A stretch of 40,270 nt of DNA from an uncultured Treponema sp. (GCA_947177175.1 CAMWTK010000018.1:1-40270); one strand, 5' to 3'; positions 7,606 to 14,901 are shown, counted from the stretch's first letter. Notes: a model not told the origin generated them from the sequence alone. Made by a program: numbers and translations.

Positions 7606-9027
7606 TTAGAAACTCCTTAACAATGATTCTATTGTTTTTTGCTTTTCTGTTGCACGATTCATAGAAGAACGTGCATTCATAATATGTAAATCAATTCTAG
7701 AAAAAGTAGAATCGATTTCTTGCAATGGTCTGTTTATGTCGGCAAGAGATTCTTTAATTTGTGCCGAGTTTGCAAGCAGTTCCCGATACGGTTTTTCAAT
7801 GCCATTTTCTATTGCAACCTGCAAGGCAGTGGAAATAAGCATACCGCCTGGGATACCGCCCAGTATCGCTGATGCAGTACTTCCAAAACCAAGCGATGAT
7901 GCAATACTCGTGCCAAGTGCATTTCCAAAAAGCGTTGCTGGTCCAAACACACACTCTTTGGCTGTTCGTTCTTTTAATTCTGTCAAACTTATTTTTCCCG
8001 ATAAGAACAGTACAAGATTTTTTGCAAAATCAACCGCAATTTGCACAGAGGTAGTGACACCGCCTTTTGCAAGTGCAGAAGATGTCGATGTCAAAATTCC
8101 TTTTCTAGTTAATGTAGAAACAACTCCTGCACTAATAGCGGCTTTTGCTGCTGAATCAGTTCCACTCAAAAGTAAATTCATTGCAATGCGATATGACGCT
8201 TCTTGAGGAGATAATGTGCCTTTCTTGACTTCCTGTGCATATACGACAGTGTTTGCTATGCCTGAAACGGCAGCGCTTACAGCAAATGCACCTATGGCAG
8301 CTGTTTTCATTTGTTGTAATGTTGATTGCGTTTCATATTTATTGATATATGATTTTCTGGTTTCAGCGTTGCTTCCGTCTTTTCCTAATTCTTTTGCTTC
8401 TTCCGATGTTAATGGACGGGATTTTACATTGTTATGTTCTAACTGACCGGTAGTTTTATCTTGGACTTGCTGTGTCGCATCTACAACTTCCTGGCGGGGT
8501 TCTGTTTTTCCGTTTTCCCATGTCTGAGTTTTATGAGCCGCCTTTTTTACATCTTCAACTTGTTCTAACGGAACAATATACTGATCATTCTGGTCATATT
8601 TGACTTGTCCGTTTTTTGTTTCTCGCAATGCTTTTGCGGTGGATTCAGCATCTTTGTAAAATTTTGATTGTGCTTTTACGACAATCTGATTATTGTCCGA
8701 TACAATGATGTCGGGATTGTCATTTTTTCTATATCCATAGTTAGACCAATCAATATCTTTGTCGGTATAGGCTCTTGCGGATTTATTTTTTAAAATTGCA
8801 TCAAGATTAAAAGTTTCTTTGTGAGTAACTTCTGCCGCAAAACCTCCTTTTATGGTCACCGACTGTTTGGTGCTTGCAATGGAGTCAAAAACAGGATTAT
8901 TGTTTTGCACTTCTTTAACCATTGCATCCATCTGGGAAACTGCACGTTCGGAAAATGCATATTGGTTACTTCCAAAGCGTTCGCAAGCTTTATTTATCTT
9001 TTCTACTTTGCCGTCAAGCTCATCCAT
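7606..9027 (-). CDS. Hypothetical protein with glycine/alanine-rich membrane-active-looking C-terminal half
   Basis: This 473-residue protein has two halves. Residues 1-215 are hydrophilic and contain a compact unit with DIIVSDNNQIVVKAQSKFYKD, TAKALRE and YIVPLEQVEDVKKAAH. That unit is reminiscent of small domains in mobile-element polyvalent or toxin-like proteins; I infer this from pattern only. Residues 230-410 alternate amphipathic and hydrophobic stretches (AAIGAFAVSAAVSGIANTVV; FGPATLFGNALGTSIASSLG; AILGGIPGGMLISTALQVAI), as in pore-forming or membrane-inserting helical bundles. The C-terminus is a coiled coil. No secretion signal is seen. The ribosome site is AAGGAT, and the promoter carries the shared CGACA-N5-TGTCG box. 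It is the first gene of a two-gene unit with the beta-helix protein. Function unknown. Confidence 0.75.
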   Translation of the reverse strand: MDELDGKVEKINKACERFGSNQYAFSERAVSQMDAMVKEVQNNNPVFDSIASTKQSVTIKGGFAAEVTHKETFNLDAILKNKSARAYTDKDIDWSNYGYRKNDNPDIIVSDNNQIVVKAQSKFYKDAESTAKALRETKNGQVKYDQNDQYIVPLEQVEDVKKAAHKTQTWENGKTEPRQEVVDATQQVQDKTTGQLEHNNVKSRPLTSEEAKELGKDGSNAETRKSYINKYETQSTLQQMKTAAIGAFAVSAAVSGIANTVVYAQEVKKGTLSPQEASYRIAMNLLLSGTDSAAKAAISAGVVSTLTRKGILTSTSSALAKGGVTTSVQIAVDFAKNLVLFLSGKISLTELKERTAKECVFGPATLFGNALGTSIASSLGFGSTASAILGGIPGGMLISTALQVAIENGIEKPYRELLANSAQIKESLADINRPLQEIDSTFSRIDLHIMNARSSMNRATEKQKTIESLLRSF

Positions 9028-9104
9028 ATCTATATCCTTAACATAAGGTTTCCTTAATGCTGTTTACCAATCATCTGCCAAACAGCTGTTTATTAGACAC
9101 TTTC

Positions 9105-9137
9105 ATTATACCGCCCGCGCAACGACACCGGCTGTCG
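9105..9137 (-). promoter_or_regulatory. Promoter with CGACA-N5-TGTCG box for the 9027-5496 operon
   Basis: The box is at 9123-9137, followed after exactly 12 bp by TATAAT (minus strand, 9105-9110). Around 50 bases here nearly match the ankyrin promoter at 5180-5240. The match includes bases that belong to the last codons and stop of the WYL gene at this site. The leader to the start codon at 9027 is about 70 nt. Confidence 0.7.
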
Positions 9138-9148
9138 CATCTGAAAAA

Positions 9149-10147
9149 TTATGTATATTTTTTCGCAACGGCTTCCGCTTCCTGTCTGATGTCATCAATT
9201 AATTGTGGCGGTGATATAACGGTGACCGTTCTGCCTTGTCCGAGTACCCATCGCTTGACCTCTGGCAGCTGCGACGTTTCAAAGCGGACGGTTACGCTTC
9301 CGTCATCATTTTGCGTGACGGTCTGATTCTGCTTCCATGCGTGTTCAAGAGCGAACGTGCCGATTTCTTTTGAAACAAGAAGTTCCACTGTACACGGATT
9401 CCGAGTGCTGAGCCACACGCCTATTTCTGGGTCAAAATAGTCCGTGGCGCGGAAATCGCCGGGAATGGCAAAATGTTCCGCAGTGTTCACGGCGTTTTTC
9501 ATTCTGCTGAAATTAAAGATGCGGATATCCTGCTTGTCATGGCACCATCCGATGACATACCAGTTTCCTTTTTGGCAGACAGCGTGATACGGATTCAGGC
9601 GGCGCGACATATAAGTCGTCTTTTGTAATGGTCGGTAATCGTATGTAAGGACAGTGCGATTTTTGAGTGCAGAAAAAATCGCATTGAACGTGTCCGAGTC
9701 AATCGCGCTGGAGCGTTCGGGAATGAATGTGGTGTAATTTTCCAGAAAAGAAGAGTCCACCGTGATTTCTTCAGGCAGACTCGCAATGATTTTCTTGAAT
9801 ACGGTGCGCAGGTTGCTTTCAATCGGTGTTCCACGGTATTGTTCAAGCAACTGGTCGAACAACGCCACAAAAAACAGTTCGCCCTCGGTAAGCGTTACCG
9901 TTTTGATAAAAAAATTCGGCTCGCTGTAAAAATAGCCGTTTCGCGCGGAATCAAATTCCAACGGAGCATGGTAAAAGTCCCGCATATACTCAATGTCGCG
10001 CTGAATAGTCCGGGAGCTTACTTCAAGCATATTTGCCAGCGTATTCGCATTCGGGAATGAGCCGCTCCTAATTTCCTCATCTATCCGTGTCATTCGGAAC
10101 GCGGGAAGCCTGCTTTCTCGTCCTGTACCGACTCCTTTCTTTGCCAT
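9149..10147 (-). CDS. WYL-domain transcriptional regulator (YafY/PafC type)
   Basis: The protein has 332 residues. A winged helix-turn-helix spans about residues 15-75 (ANTLANMLEVSSRTIQRDIEYMRD, the classic DeoR/HTH_11 recognition helix followed by NGYFY). A WYL domain follows from about 150 to 230: RRLNPYHAVCQKGNWYVIGWCHD, with IRIFNFSRM. A WCX-type C-terminal extension comes last. WYL proteins usually sense a ligand or nucleic acid and switch neighbouring genes, often in defence loci. It sits between genes with the CGACA-N5-TGTCG promoters, so it is the likely controller; this is inference. Its own promoter is near-perfect, and the transcript should start only a few bases before the ATG, with no ribosome site. 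Confidence 0.88.
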   Translation of the reverse strand: MAKKGVGTGRESRLPAFRMTRIDEEIRSGSFPNANTLANMLEVSSRTIQRDIEYMRDFYHAPLEFDSARNGYFYSEPNFFIKTVTLTEGELFFVALFDQLLEQYRGTPIESNLRTVFKKIIASLPEEITVDSSFLENYTTFIPERSSAIDSDTFNAIFSALKNRTVLTYDYRPLQKTTYMSRRLNPYHAVCQKGNWYVIGWCHDKQDIRIFNFSRMKNAVNTAEHFAIPGDFRATDYFDPEIGVWLSTRNPCTVELLVSKEIGTFALEHAWKQNQTVTQNDDGSVTVRFETSQLPEVKRWVLGQGRTVTVISPPQLIDDIRQEAEAVAKKYT

Positions 10148-10158
10148 AAACGAATTTT

Positions 10159-10187
10159 ATTATAGTGTCTATTACTATAGGTGTCAA
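10159..10187 (-). promoter_or_regulatory. Consensus sigma-70 promoter of the WYL regulator
   Basis: On the minus strand TTGACA, 17 bp, TATAAT: both hexamers and the spacing are consensus. The -10 box ends 11 nt before the ATG, so the leader is about 4-5 nt. There is no CGACA box here, so the regulator is not expressed from the same promoter type as its presumed targets. Confidence 0.8.
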
Positions 10188-10204
10188 ATATATTTTTATA
10201 GGAT

Positions 10205-10233
10205 TTGTTCCGATTTCTTTAGCATTTTATACT
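10205..10233 (+). promoter_or_regulatory. Promoter of the 10246 Xre regulator
   Basis: TTGTTC, 17 bp, TATACT. The -10 box ends 12 nt before the ATG at 10246, leaving a leader of about five bases. It is divergent from the WYL promoter. Confidence 0.55.
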
Positions 10234-10245
10234 ATTTCTATAAAT

Positions 10246-10536
10246 ATGGAAAAAAAGGATGATGACATCACCTCTCTTGAACTAAAAGTTGCTTCCTCTA
10301 TTCAGTCTGAGCGGCTTGCACGAAAAATGAGCCAGCTGGAGCTTGCGCTTGAGGCCGGTATTTCACAGGGATACCTCGCTATGGTGGAATCGCATCAGAA
10401 AATACCGACGATTACGACCGTGTTCAAGATTGCAAAAGCACTGAACATTAATCCCGCATCCTTACTCAGCGATGCAGATATTGACCGCCACGAAATAAAG
10501 GAACAAGTGATAGAACTGATCCGTCAGAAGCTTTGA
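10246..10536 (+). CDS. Xre-family DNA-binding regulator
   Basis: The protein has 96 residues and is a single HTH_3 domain: SIQSERLARKMSQLELALEAGISQGYLAMVESHQKIPTI..VFKIAKALN. The motif QLELALEAGIS.GYLAMVE is the helix-turn-helix. I chose ATG 10246 (MEKKDDD) over an upstream possibility because the promoter overlaps the upstream segment. No ribosome site is visible. It is divergent from the WYL gene and its last 71 bases overlap the convergent 10466-10999 gene. It probably represses its own promoter and perhaps the WYL side of the shared intergenic region. Confidence 0.8.
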   Translation: MEKKDDDITSLELKVASSIQSERLARKMSQLELALEAGISQGYLAMVESHQKIPTITTVFKIAKALNINPASLLSDADIDRHEIKEQVIELIRQKL

Positions 10537-10999
10537 TCGTTCCATCTGGCAATACAATCTGGCAAATATCCCGTTTCACCTCAATGAGTGCTGAAATATC
10601 TTTCGCAAGCTGTAACGATGCCTCGGTTTTGTTGGCAAGAGGATTCAAGTCATAATATAATTGCGCTTCAAATATTCTGCTTTCGCAGTGAAACAATGTG
10701 TCAAATCTGTTGCGCAAGTCAAAAACACGGCTACACGCCCCTTTGCCTGCCGAAGCATCCGGCACGACATACAGAAAAACAGGATGGTACGGATATGTTG
10801 TCATCAACGCTCGCACTGCTTCTTCTATTGCAGGGACGTTAGGTTCGCTGTCTAACAATGGCGTAAAAATAATTTTAAGCGCCCTGTCTGTATTTACTTC
10901 CGTTTTAATATGCTGCCGTTTGCGCAGTGCCGACACAATAACCGCCGCACCGCCCGCAACAATCGGCAATAACAAAAAAGAAAATTTTTTTGCAGACAT
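10466..10999 (-). CDS. Small membrane-anchored protein, unknown
   Basis: The protein has 177 residues. Residues 5-24 (FSFLLLPIVAGGAAVIVSAL) form one membrane anchor or uncleaved signal, followed by RKRQ, which suggests the C-terminus is cytoplasmic. The rest is mixed and soluble, ending with VLPDGTIKASDGSVLSLVPLFRGG. No known domain recognised. AAGGAG lies seven bases before the ATG. It has the third CGACA-N5-TGTCG promoter, which places it with the giant ankyrin gene and the 9027-5496 operon. The 3' end overlaps the convergent Xre gene by 71 bp. Confidence 0.65.
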   Translation of the reverse strand: MSAKKFSFLLLPIVAGGAAVIVSALRKRQHIKTEVNTDRALKIIFTPLLDSEPNVPAIEEAVRALMTTYPYHPVFLYVVPDASAGKGACSRVFDLRNRFDTLFHCESRIFEAQLYYDLNPLANKTEASLQLAKDISALIEVKRDICQIVLPDGTIKASDGSVLSLVPLFRGGQYLHR

Positions 11000-11023
11000 T
11001 TTAATCTCCTTGTATTTTTATAC

Positions 11024-11056
11024 AGTATAAACTGTCTGCAACGACAAGGAATGTCG
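11024..11056 (-). promoter_or_regulatory. Promoter with CGACA-N5-TGTCG box for the 10466-10999 gene
   Basis: The box at 11042-11056 (CGACA-AGGAA-TGTCG) is followed after 12 bp by TATACT (minus strand, 11024-11029). A further TGTCG half-site lies at 11074-11078, 22 bp away, so a second dimer could bind about two helical turns off. The sequence outside the box is unlike the other two copies, which makes the shared box and spacing more meaningful. Confidence 0.65.
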
Positions 11057-11121
11057 CTCTTTCCCAACGGCAATGTCGCCCGTATTTTTTTGCGCAGAAA
11101 CCTGTATGCACACTACATGCA

Positions 11122-11227
11122 AAAATTTCATGTCATAAAACAAACTCGTGTAGTGCGTATACACGAAGTCGTGTAGTGACATAAAACAAAGTCCTGTAGT
11201 GGCTATACACAAAAAATTTCACGTCAT
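11122..11227. repeat. Nested direct-repeat cluster
   Basis: Two 31-nt copies (11134-11164 and 11180-11210, 27/31 identical, period 46) share CATAAAACAAA, TGTAGTG and TATACAC. A partial extra GTGTAGTGA lies between them, and an inverted relative (TGTATGCACACTACA) sits just before at about 11103-11117. The whole is bracketed by AAAATTTCAYGTCAT at 11122-11136 and 11213-11227. It lies upstream of the 10999 promoter. It could be a regulator-binding array or an old recombination site; no coding potential seen. Confidence 0.55.
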
Positions 11228-11477
11228 GCCGCAGCTGAACGCAATCCTGCGCCAGGCACACCGTATCGGGCAGGGATTTTCAGCGGCTGACGATGCACGT
11301 TTTTCGCCACCGCCGTTATTCAGATTGTGCTATTGCCAATAGACAGCGTTTGCTATCGTAAGTAGCACGGTTCGTGCTATAGTAAATCGCCGTCGGCGCA
11401 TATACCCGCACCCATCTCTGCTCGTTGATGACCGTGTATATCCACATGATGCAGCATTGCCGCACCGGCGAAAGCGA
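11228..11477. other. Intergenic stretch without a gene
   Basis: No ORF with initiation signals is seen. It holds an inverted repeat TAGCAC-N5-GTGCTA at 11363-11379 that overlaps a possible -10 (TATAGT), and one copy of a 19-nt direct repeat at 11386-11404. Confidence 0.5.
11386..11404. repeat. Left copy of 19-nt direct repeat flanking the ankyrin-lipoprotein cassette
   Basis: ATCGCCGTCGGCGCATATA here matches ATCGCCGTCAGCGCATATA at 13381-13399 in 18 of 19 positions, same orientation. The two copies bracket about 2 kb holding an Xre gene, the ankyrin lipoprotein and a small wHTH-like gene. Confidence 0.55.
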
Positions 11478-11783
11478 TTATTTTTGCGGAAACTGTTTGG
11501 CAATCATATTTTTCATCATGGGAAAAAATTCGTTCTCAAAAAAAGCCGCCGCGTCCGCACGATTGTTGCTCGTGTTGCGCAGGAACAAGTCTGCGGGGTG
11601 AATCTCCAGCGCATAGGCAATTTTCAGAATCAGCTCGAACGACGGCGACGACTTGCCCGATTCAATCCCGCCGATGTTTCCCTTTGAGCAGTCGCACACT
11701 GCCGCCAGCGTGGACTGTGTATATCCTTTCTGCTCCCGATAATAAATCAAGTTTCCTATGAAATCAGAGTGATACGCATTCAT
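11478..11783 (-). CDS. Xre-family regulator
   Basis: The protein has 101 residues. The helix-turn-helix reads IGNLIYYREQKGYTQSTLAAVCDCSKGNIGGIESGKSS, then LKIAYALEIHPADLFL. The C-terminal 25 residues are a helical tail. It is a clear paralogue of the 26291-26572 regulator (shared CDC..G.IGGIE.GK..PSF..IL.IA.AL...PADLF). I chose the ATG at 11783; an upstream extension would run through the divergent gene's leader. No Shine-Dalgarno is seen, and TACACT lies six bases before the ATG, so a leaderless mRNA is likely. It is divergent from the ankyrin lipoprotein, whose 41-nt palindrome is a candidate target. Confidence 0.8.
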   Translation of the reverse strand: MNAYHSDFIGNLIYYREQKGYTQSTLAAVCDCSKGNIGGIESGKSSPSFELILKIAYALEIHPADLFLRNTSNNRADAAAFFENEFFPMMKNMIAKQFPQK

Positions 11784-11818
11784 GCGGTCAGTGTAATTGA
11801 GTAAAATATCGATTTGAT

Positions 11819-11847
11819 TTGACAGGCTGGACTTTTTATGATATAAC
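11819..11847 (+). promoter_or_regulatory. Promoter of the ankyrin lipoprotein
   Basis: TTGACA, 17 bp, TATAAC. Transcription should begin inside the left edge of the 41-nt palindrome that follows at once. Confidence 0.7.
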
Positions 11848-11848
11848 T

Positions 11849-11889
11849 CAATGAGACAAATCTTTTTGCGAAAAAGATTTGTCTCATTG
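11849..11889. promoter_or_regulatory. 41-nt perfect palindrome at the transcription start
   Basis: Two exact 19-nt arms (CAATGAGACAAATCTTTTT and its complement) flank GCG. Placed immediately after the -10 box, it can act as a DNA operator for the divergent Xre regulator. It can also form a hairpin in the mRNA leader ten bases before the AGGAGG ribosome site. There is no terminal U-run after the second arm, so plain termination is less likely. Confidence 0.65.
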
Positions 11890-11913
11890 TATAAAACGCA
11901 AGGAGGACATGGC

Positions 11914-12981
11914 ATGAGGCGAAGAGGGATATGTGTGTTGTGCTTGCTGGCATTGACGCTGATTGGCTGTACGTCCATGCCGGAATCTTTAACCGCCGTT
12001 CCTGAGACAGAATTCCGATACGCACTCCAACAGAACGACATGAGAATGCTTGCCAAACTGATAAAGAAGAGTACTCCCGAAGCAAAGAGAAAGGGACTAT
12101 CTTTGGCCATAAGAGAGTGCTCTTCCTTCCGCCGTCTTGTTGAGCCAACAGAAGCGGTTAGGTTGTTTTTAGAGGGCGGGGTAGATGTTAATAGTACGTA
12201 CTATGGAGACACGCCATTGATGGCTGCTTGTCGTTATTCGTACAATTATGTAGGCATTGTGGAGTTATTGCTCGAAAAAGGCGCAGATGTCAATGCTGTA
12301 GATGGGGCGGGTAGATCGGCATTGTGGTATGCCGTAAACTGTGGTTACACAGCCATAGTAAGACTTCTTATACAATATGGTGCAGATGTGAATGTGCAAG
12401 TCGATGGCAAAACGTTAGTTTATACTGCCCAAGTATCTAAGAAAAATACCGAGATTGCAAATCTGCTTCGTGATGCGGGAGCAAAACCTGCTGAAGAAGA
12501 GGAACTTGCAATTCAAAAAGCAATTGAGGCTGAAAAACTTAGAAAACAAAAAGAAACTGAGATTGCAAAACTTAAAGAAAATCTAAAACGTGGTTCCAAT
12601 AATTTTTATAATGAGGTTATTTATCATACTGGAATCCCGATAAAAACCGGCGATGAGTTTCTAATCGACAAGAATCGCATTGAAGTATTAGACAGGACAA
12701 CAACTCAGGCGGGATACACTTATCTCGTCACCTATTATTCGACTGCCTACGAGCGGTCGAGGGACTATGCAAATAGTTTTTCAGGCGGCGGTGCAAAGTA
12801 TTGTTTTTATATAGTTTCAAAAAAAGAGATGGCATTGCATAAAACTTATTCATATACAACGAATGCAAGTTATATTACGTCAGTCAATGATTTGAAGCTC
12901 ACGTGCACAGGCATTAGCCAATATCAACATAATTATCAAGACGTTGATTGTTACGTGTTCACTTTGGACGCGGAATTGTAA
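11914..12981 (+). CDS. Ankyrin-repeat lipoprotein
   Basis: The protein has 355 residues. The N-terminus MRRRGICVLCLLALTLIGC is a lipoprotein signal with a lipobox ending at Cys19. Three ankyrin repeats lie at about residues 55-170 (GGVDVNSTYYGDTPLM; KGADVNAVDGAGRSALW; YGADVNVQVDGKTLV). A charged coiled coil follows (about 180-215: EEEELAIQKAIEAEKLRKQKE), then a beta-rich C-terminal domain of about 130 residues of unknown type. AGGAGG lies eight bases before ATG 11914. The protein should sit on the periplasmic side of a membrane as a binding protein. It is divergent from an Xre regulator, and its leader holds a 41-nt palindrome. The AT-rich cassette is bracketed by a direct repeat, which suggests transfer. 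Confidence 0.85.
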   Translation: MRRRGICVLCLLALTLIGCTSMPESLTAVPETEFRYALQQNDMRMLAKLIKKSTPEAKRKGLSLAIRECSSFRRLVEPTEAVRLFLEGGVDVNSTYYGDTPLMAACRYSYNYVGIVELLLEKGADVNAVDGAGRSALWYAVNCGYTAIVRLLIQYGADVNVQVDGKTLVYTAQVSKKNTEIANLLRDAGAKPAEEEELAIQKAIEAEKLRKQKETEIAKLKENLKRGSNNFYNEVIYHTGIPIKTGDEFLIDKNRIEVLDRTTTQAGYTYLVTYYSTAYERSRDYANSFSGGGAKYCFYIVSKKEMALHKTYSYTTNASYITSVNDLKLTCTGISQYQHNYQDVDCYVFTLDAEL

Positions 12982-13026
12982 TGAGAAATACGAATTGTAA
13001 TATTATGACAAAGCAGGAGTCGAATT

Positions 13027-13281
13027 ATGGAAACACGTGCCGATAAAATCAGGGCGTATTGCCGGGATACAAGAATTATTCCGGCGCGCGCCCGTGGCGA
13101 AAAGATTGTAAAAATTCGGGCGGGTGATATTGCCGAAGAATTGGGGCTGCAAGATCGAGTGCCGAGTGTCTGCGGCGCGTTGCAGGCGTTGAAATTTGAG
13201 ACAATCGCGAATGTCAAACGGATTGCGACGGACGGACCGGGGAACGGCATGAACTGCATTATGACGTTTGAGTTGCGATGA
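13027..13281 (+). CDS. Small winged-helix-like protein
   Basis: The protein has 84 residues. The core KIRAGDIAEELGLQDRVPSVCGALQALKF reads like a short winged helix in which GDIA..LGL..RVPSVC.AL is the recognition part. The end, GPGNGMNCIMTFEL, would form the wing or a strand. I recall similar small treponemal proteins but cannot name the family. GGAG lies eight bases upstream of the ATG. It follows the ankyrin lipoprotein by 45 nt and may be co-transcribed. Confidence 0.6.
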   Translation: METRADKIRAYCRDTRIIPARARGEKIVKIRAGDIAEELGLQDRVPSVCGALQALKFETIANVKRIATDGPGNGMNCIMTFELR

Positions 13282-13327
13282 ATCGTATATCGGAAACTTT
13301 GGAATAAGCGTTCTTATTCTATATATA

Positions 13328-13359
13328 TGCCTTGCGACATAATGCGCAAGGCATTTTAT
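13328..13359 (+). terminator. Rho-independent terminator
   Basis: TGCCTTGCG (13328-13336) pairs with CGCAAGGCA (13345-13353), loop eight bases, followed by TTTTAT. It ends the ankyrin-cassette transcript. Confidence 0.75.
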
Positions 13360-13380
13360 CGTCTTTATAGCAACTTGCGT

Positions 13381-13399
13381 ATCGCCGTCAGCGCATATA
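13381..13399. repeat. Right copy of 19-nt direct repeat
   Basis: Partner of the 11386-11404 copy, differing at one base. It lies between a terminator-like hairpin and the metY promoter. Confidence 0.55.
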
Positions 13400-13430
13400 A
13401 TAATTTTCCCCAAAATCCGCATAATCGCCC

Positions 13431-13459
13431 TTGACACGAACAGTCCCTTTCTGTATGCT
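13431..13459 (+). promoter_or_regulatory. metY promoter
   Basis: TTGACA, 17 bp, TATGCT. The leader of about 60 nt shows no recognisable SAM or other riboswitch. Confidence 0.65.
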
Positions 13460-13526
13460 AGAAACATATTAAATCTAGTAATTTGGTATGAATTAAGAGA
13501 TGCCCCGGCGGGCGAAGGAGATTATG

Positions 13527-14825
13527 ATGGCAAAAGTTACGGACACTTCAAAATGGGGCTTTGAGACAAAGCAGCTGCATATTGGGCAGGAAGAGGCGGA
13601 TTCGGCGACGGACGCACGGGCGGTGCCGATTTATCAGACGACGAGCTACGTGTTCCACAACGCGCAGCACGCTGCGGATCGGTTCGGGTTGCGCGACGCG
13701 GGCAACATTTACGGTCGCCTGACGAACAGCACGCAGGATGTGTTTGAGCGGCGCGTTGCGGCGCTTGAAGGCGGCGTTGCGGCGCTGGCGGTGGCAAGCG
13801 GGGCGGCGGCAATCAACTACACGATTCTGAATCTTGCCGAAGGCGGCGGGCATATCGTGAGCCAGAAAACGATTTACGGCGGTACATACAACCTGCTCGC
13901 GCACACGCTGGCGCAGTACGGCATTGCGACCACGTTCGTTGACATCCACAATCTGGACGAAGTGAAAAAGGCGATTCGGCCGGAGACGAAGGCGATTTTT
14001 GCGGAGTCGCTCGGCAACCCGAACAGTGACATTCCCGACTTGGACGCGCTCGCGAAAATCGCGCACGACAACAAGATTCCGCTCGTGGTGGATTCGACGT
14101 TCGCAACGCCGTACCTGTTCCGCCCGATTGAGCACGGCGCGGACATCGTGGTGCATTCGGCGACCAAATTTATCGGCGGGCACGGCACGACGCTCGGTGG
14201 CGTTATCGTGGACAGCGGGAAGTTTGACTGGGTTGCGAGCGGCAAATTCCCCGCGCTCGTCGAGCCGAATCCGAGCTATCACGGCATTTCGTTCGCAAAG
14301 GCGATTGGTCCGGCGGCGTTCGTCACCAAAATCCGCGCGATTCTGCTCCGCGACACGGGCGCGACGCTCTCTCCGTTCAATGCGTTCCTCTTGTTGCAGG
14401 GCTTGGAAACGCTGTCGCTCCGTGTGGAACGGCACGTGGAGAACACCAAAAAAGTGCTCGCCTATCTGGAAAAAAGCCCGTACGTGGAGCACGTCAATCA
14501 CCCCGCGCTTGCCGACCACCCCGACCACGCGCTGTATCAGAAATACTACCCGAACGGCGGCGGCTCGATCTTTACGTTCGAGATTAAGGGCGGCGCAAAG
14601 GACGCGCAGGCATTCATTGACCGCTTGCAGATTTTCTCCCTGCTGGCAAACGTCGCGGATGTCAAGTCGCTGGTCATTCACCCGGCAAGCACGACGCATT
14701 CGCAGCTTACCGACGAGGAGCTGGCTGATCAGGGCATCAAACCCAACACGATCCGCCTGTCCATCGGCACGGAAACCGCCGCCGACATCATTGCGGACTT
14801 GGAGCAGGCATTCAAGGGCGCGTGA
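13527..14825 (+). CDS. metY: O-acetylhomoserine sulfhydrylase (O-acetylhomoserine aminocarboxypropyltransferase)
   Basis: The protein has 432 residues, normal for the family, in the Cys/Met-metabolism PLP fold. It makes homocysteine from O-acetyl-homoserine and sulfide in the cytoplasm. The N-terminus GFETKQLHIGQ..D..T.ARAVPIYQTTSYVF, the substrate loop around YGRLTN.T, and the PLP-lysine motif VVHSATKFIGGHGT are all present. The tail LSIGTE.A.DII.DLEQAF is typical. AAGGAG precedes two ATGs in tandem; I use the second (13527). It is monocistronic as far as seen, with its own promoter and a hairpin after it. Confidence 0.95.
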   Translation: MAKVTDTSKWGFETKQLHIGQEEADSATDARAVPIYQTTSYVFHNAQHAADRFGLRDAGNIYGRLTNSTQDVFERRVAALEGGVAALAVASGAAAINYTILNLAEGGGHIVSQKTIYGGTYNLLAHTLAQYGIATTFVDIHNLDEVKKAIRPETKAIFAESLGNPNSDIPDLDALAKIAHDNKIPLVVDSTFATPYLFRPIEHGADIVVHSATKFIGGHGTTLGGVIVDSGKFDWVASGKFPALVEPNPSYHGISFAKAIGPAAFVTKIRAILLRDTGATLSPFNAFLLLQGLETLSLRVERHVENTKKVLAYLEKSPYVEHVNHPALADHPDHALYQKYYPNGGGSIFTFEIKGGAKDAQAFIDRLQIFSLLANVADVKSLVIHPASTTHSQLTDEELADQGIKPNTIRLSIGTETAADIIADLEQAFKGA

Positions 14826-14871
14826 CGCACGGCTTGCCCAAAACGAATAGATAGAAGAGGCGCATTATTTC

Positions 14872-14901
14872 AAGCGGACGGCTGATGCAGGCCGTCCGCT
14901 T
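14872..14901. terminator. 11-bp inverted repeat between metY and the convergent Xre gene
   Basis: AAGCGGACGGC pairs with GCCGTCCGCTT around an 8-nt loop. No U-run follows on either strand, so it may be a factor-dependent or weak bidirectional terminator. Confidence 0.5.

Noticed and set aside
11018..11212. 64-residue minus-strand ORF over the CGACA-box promoter and repeat cluster
   Set aside because: It has no ATG or ribosome site and overlaps a promoter and direct repeats.
13460..13526. Riboswitch in the metY leader
   Set aside because: The leader is short and shows no SAM-I, SAM-II or cobalamin core features.
13548..14699. Long minus-strand ORF across metY
   Set aside because: It is the antisense of a GC-rich conserved gene, is Arg/Val-rich, has no ribosome site and resembles no protein.
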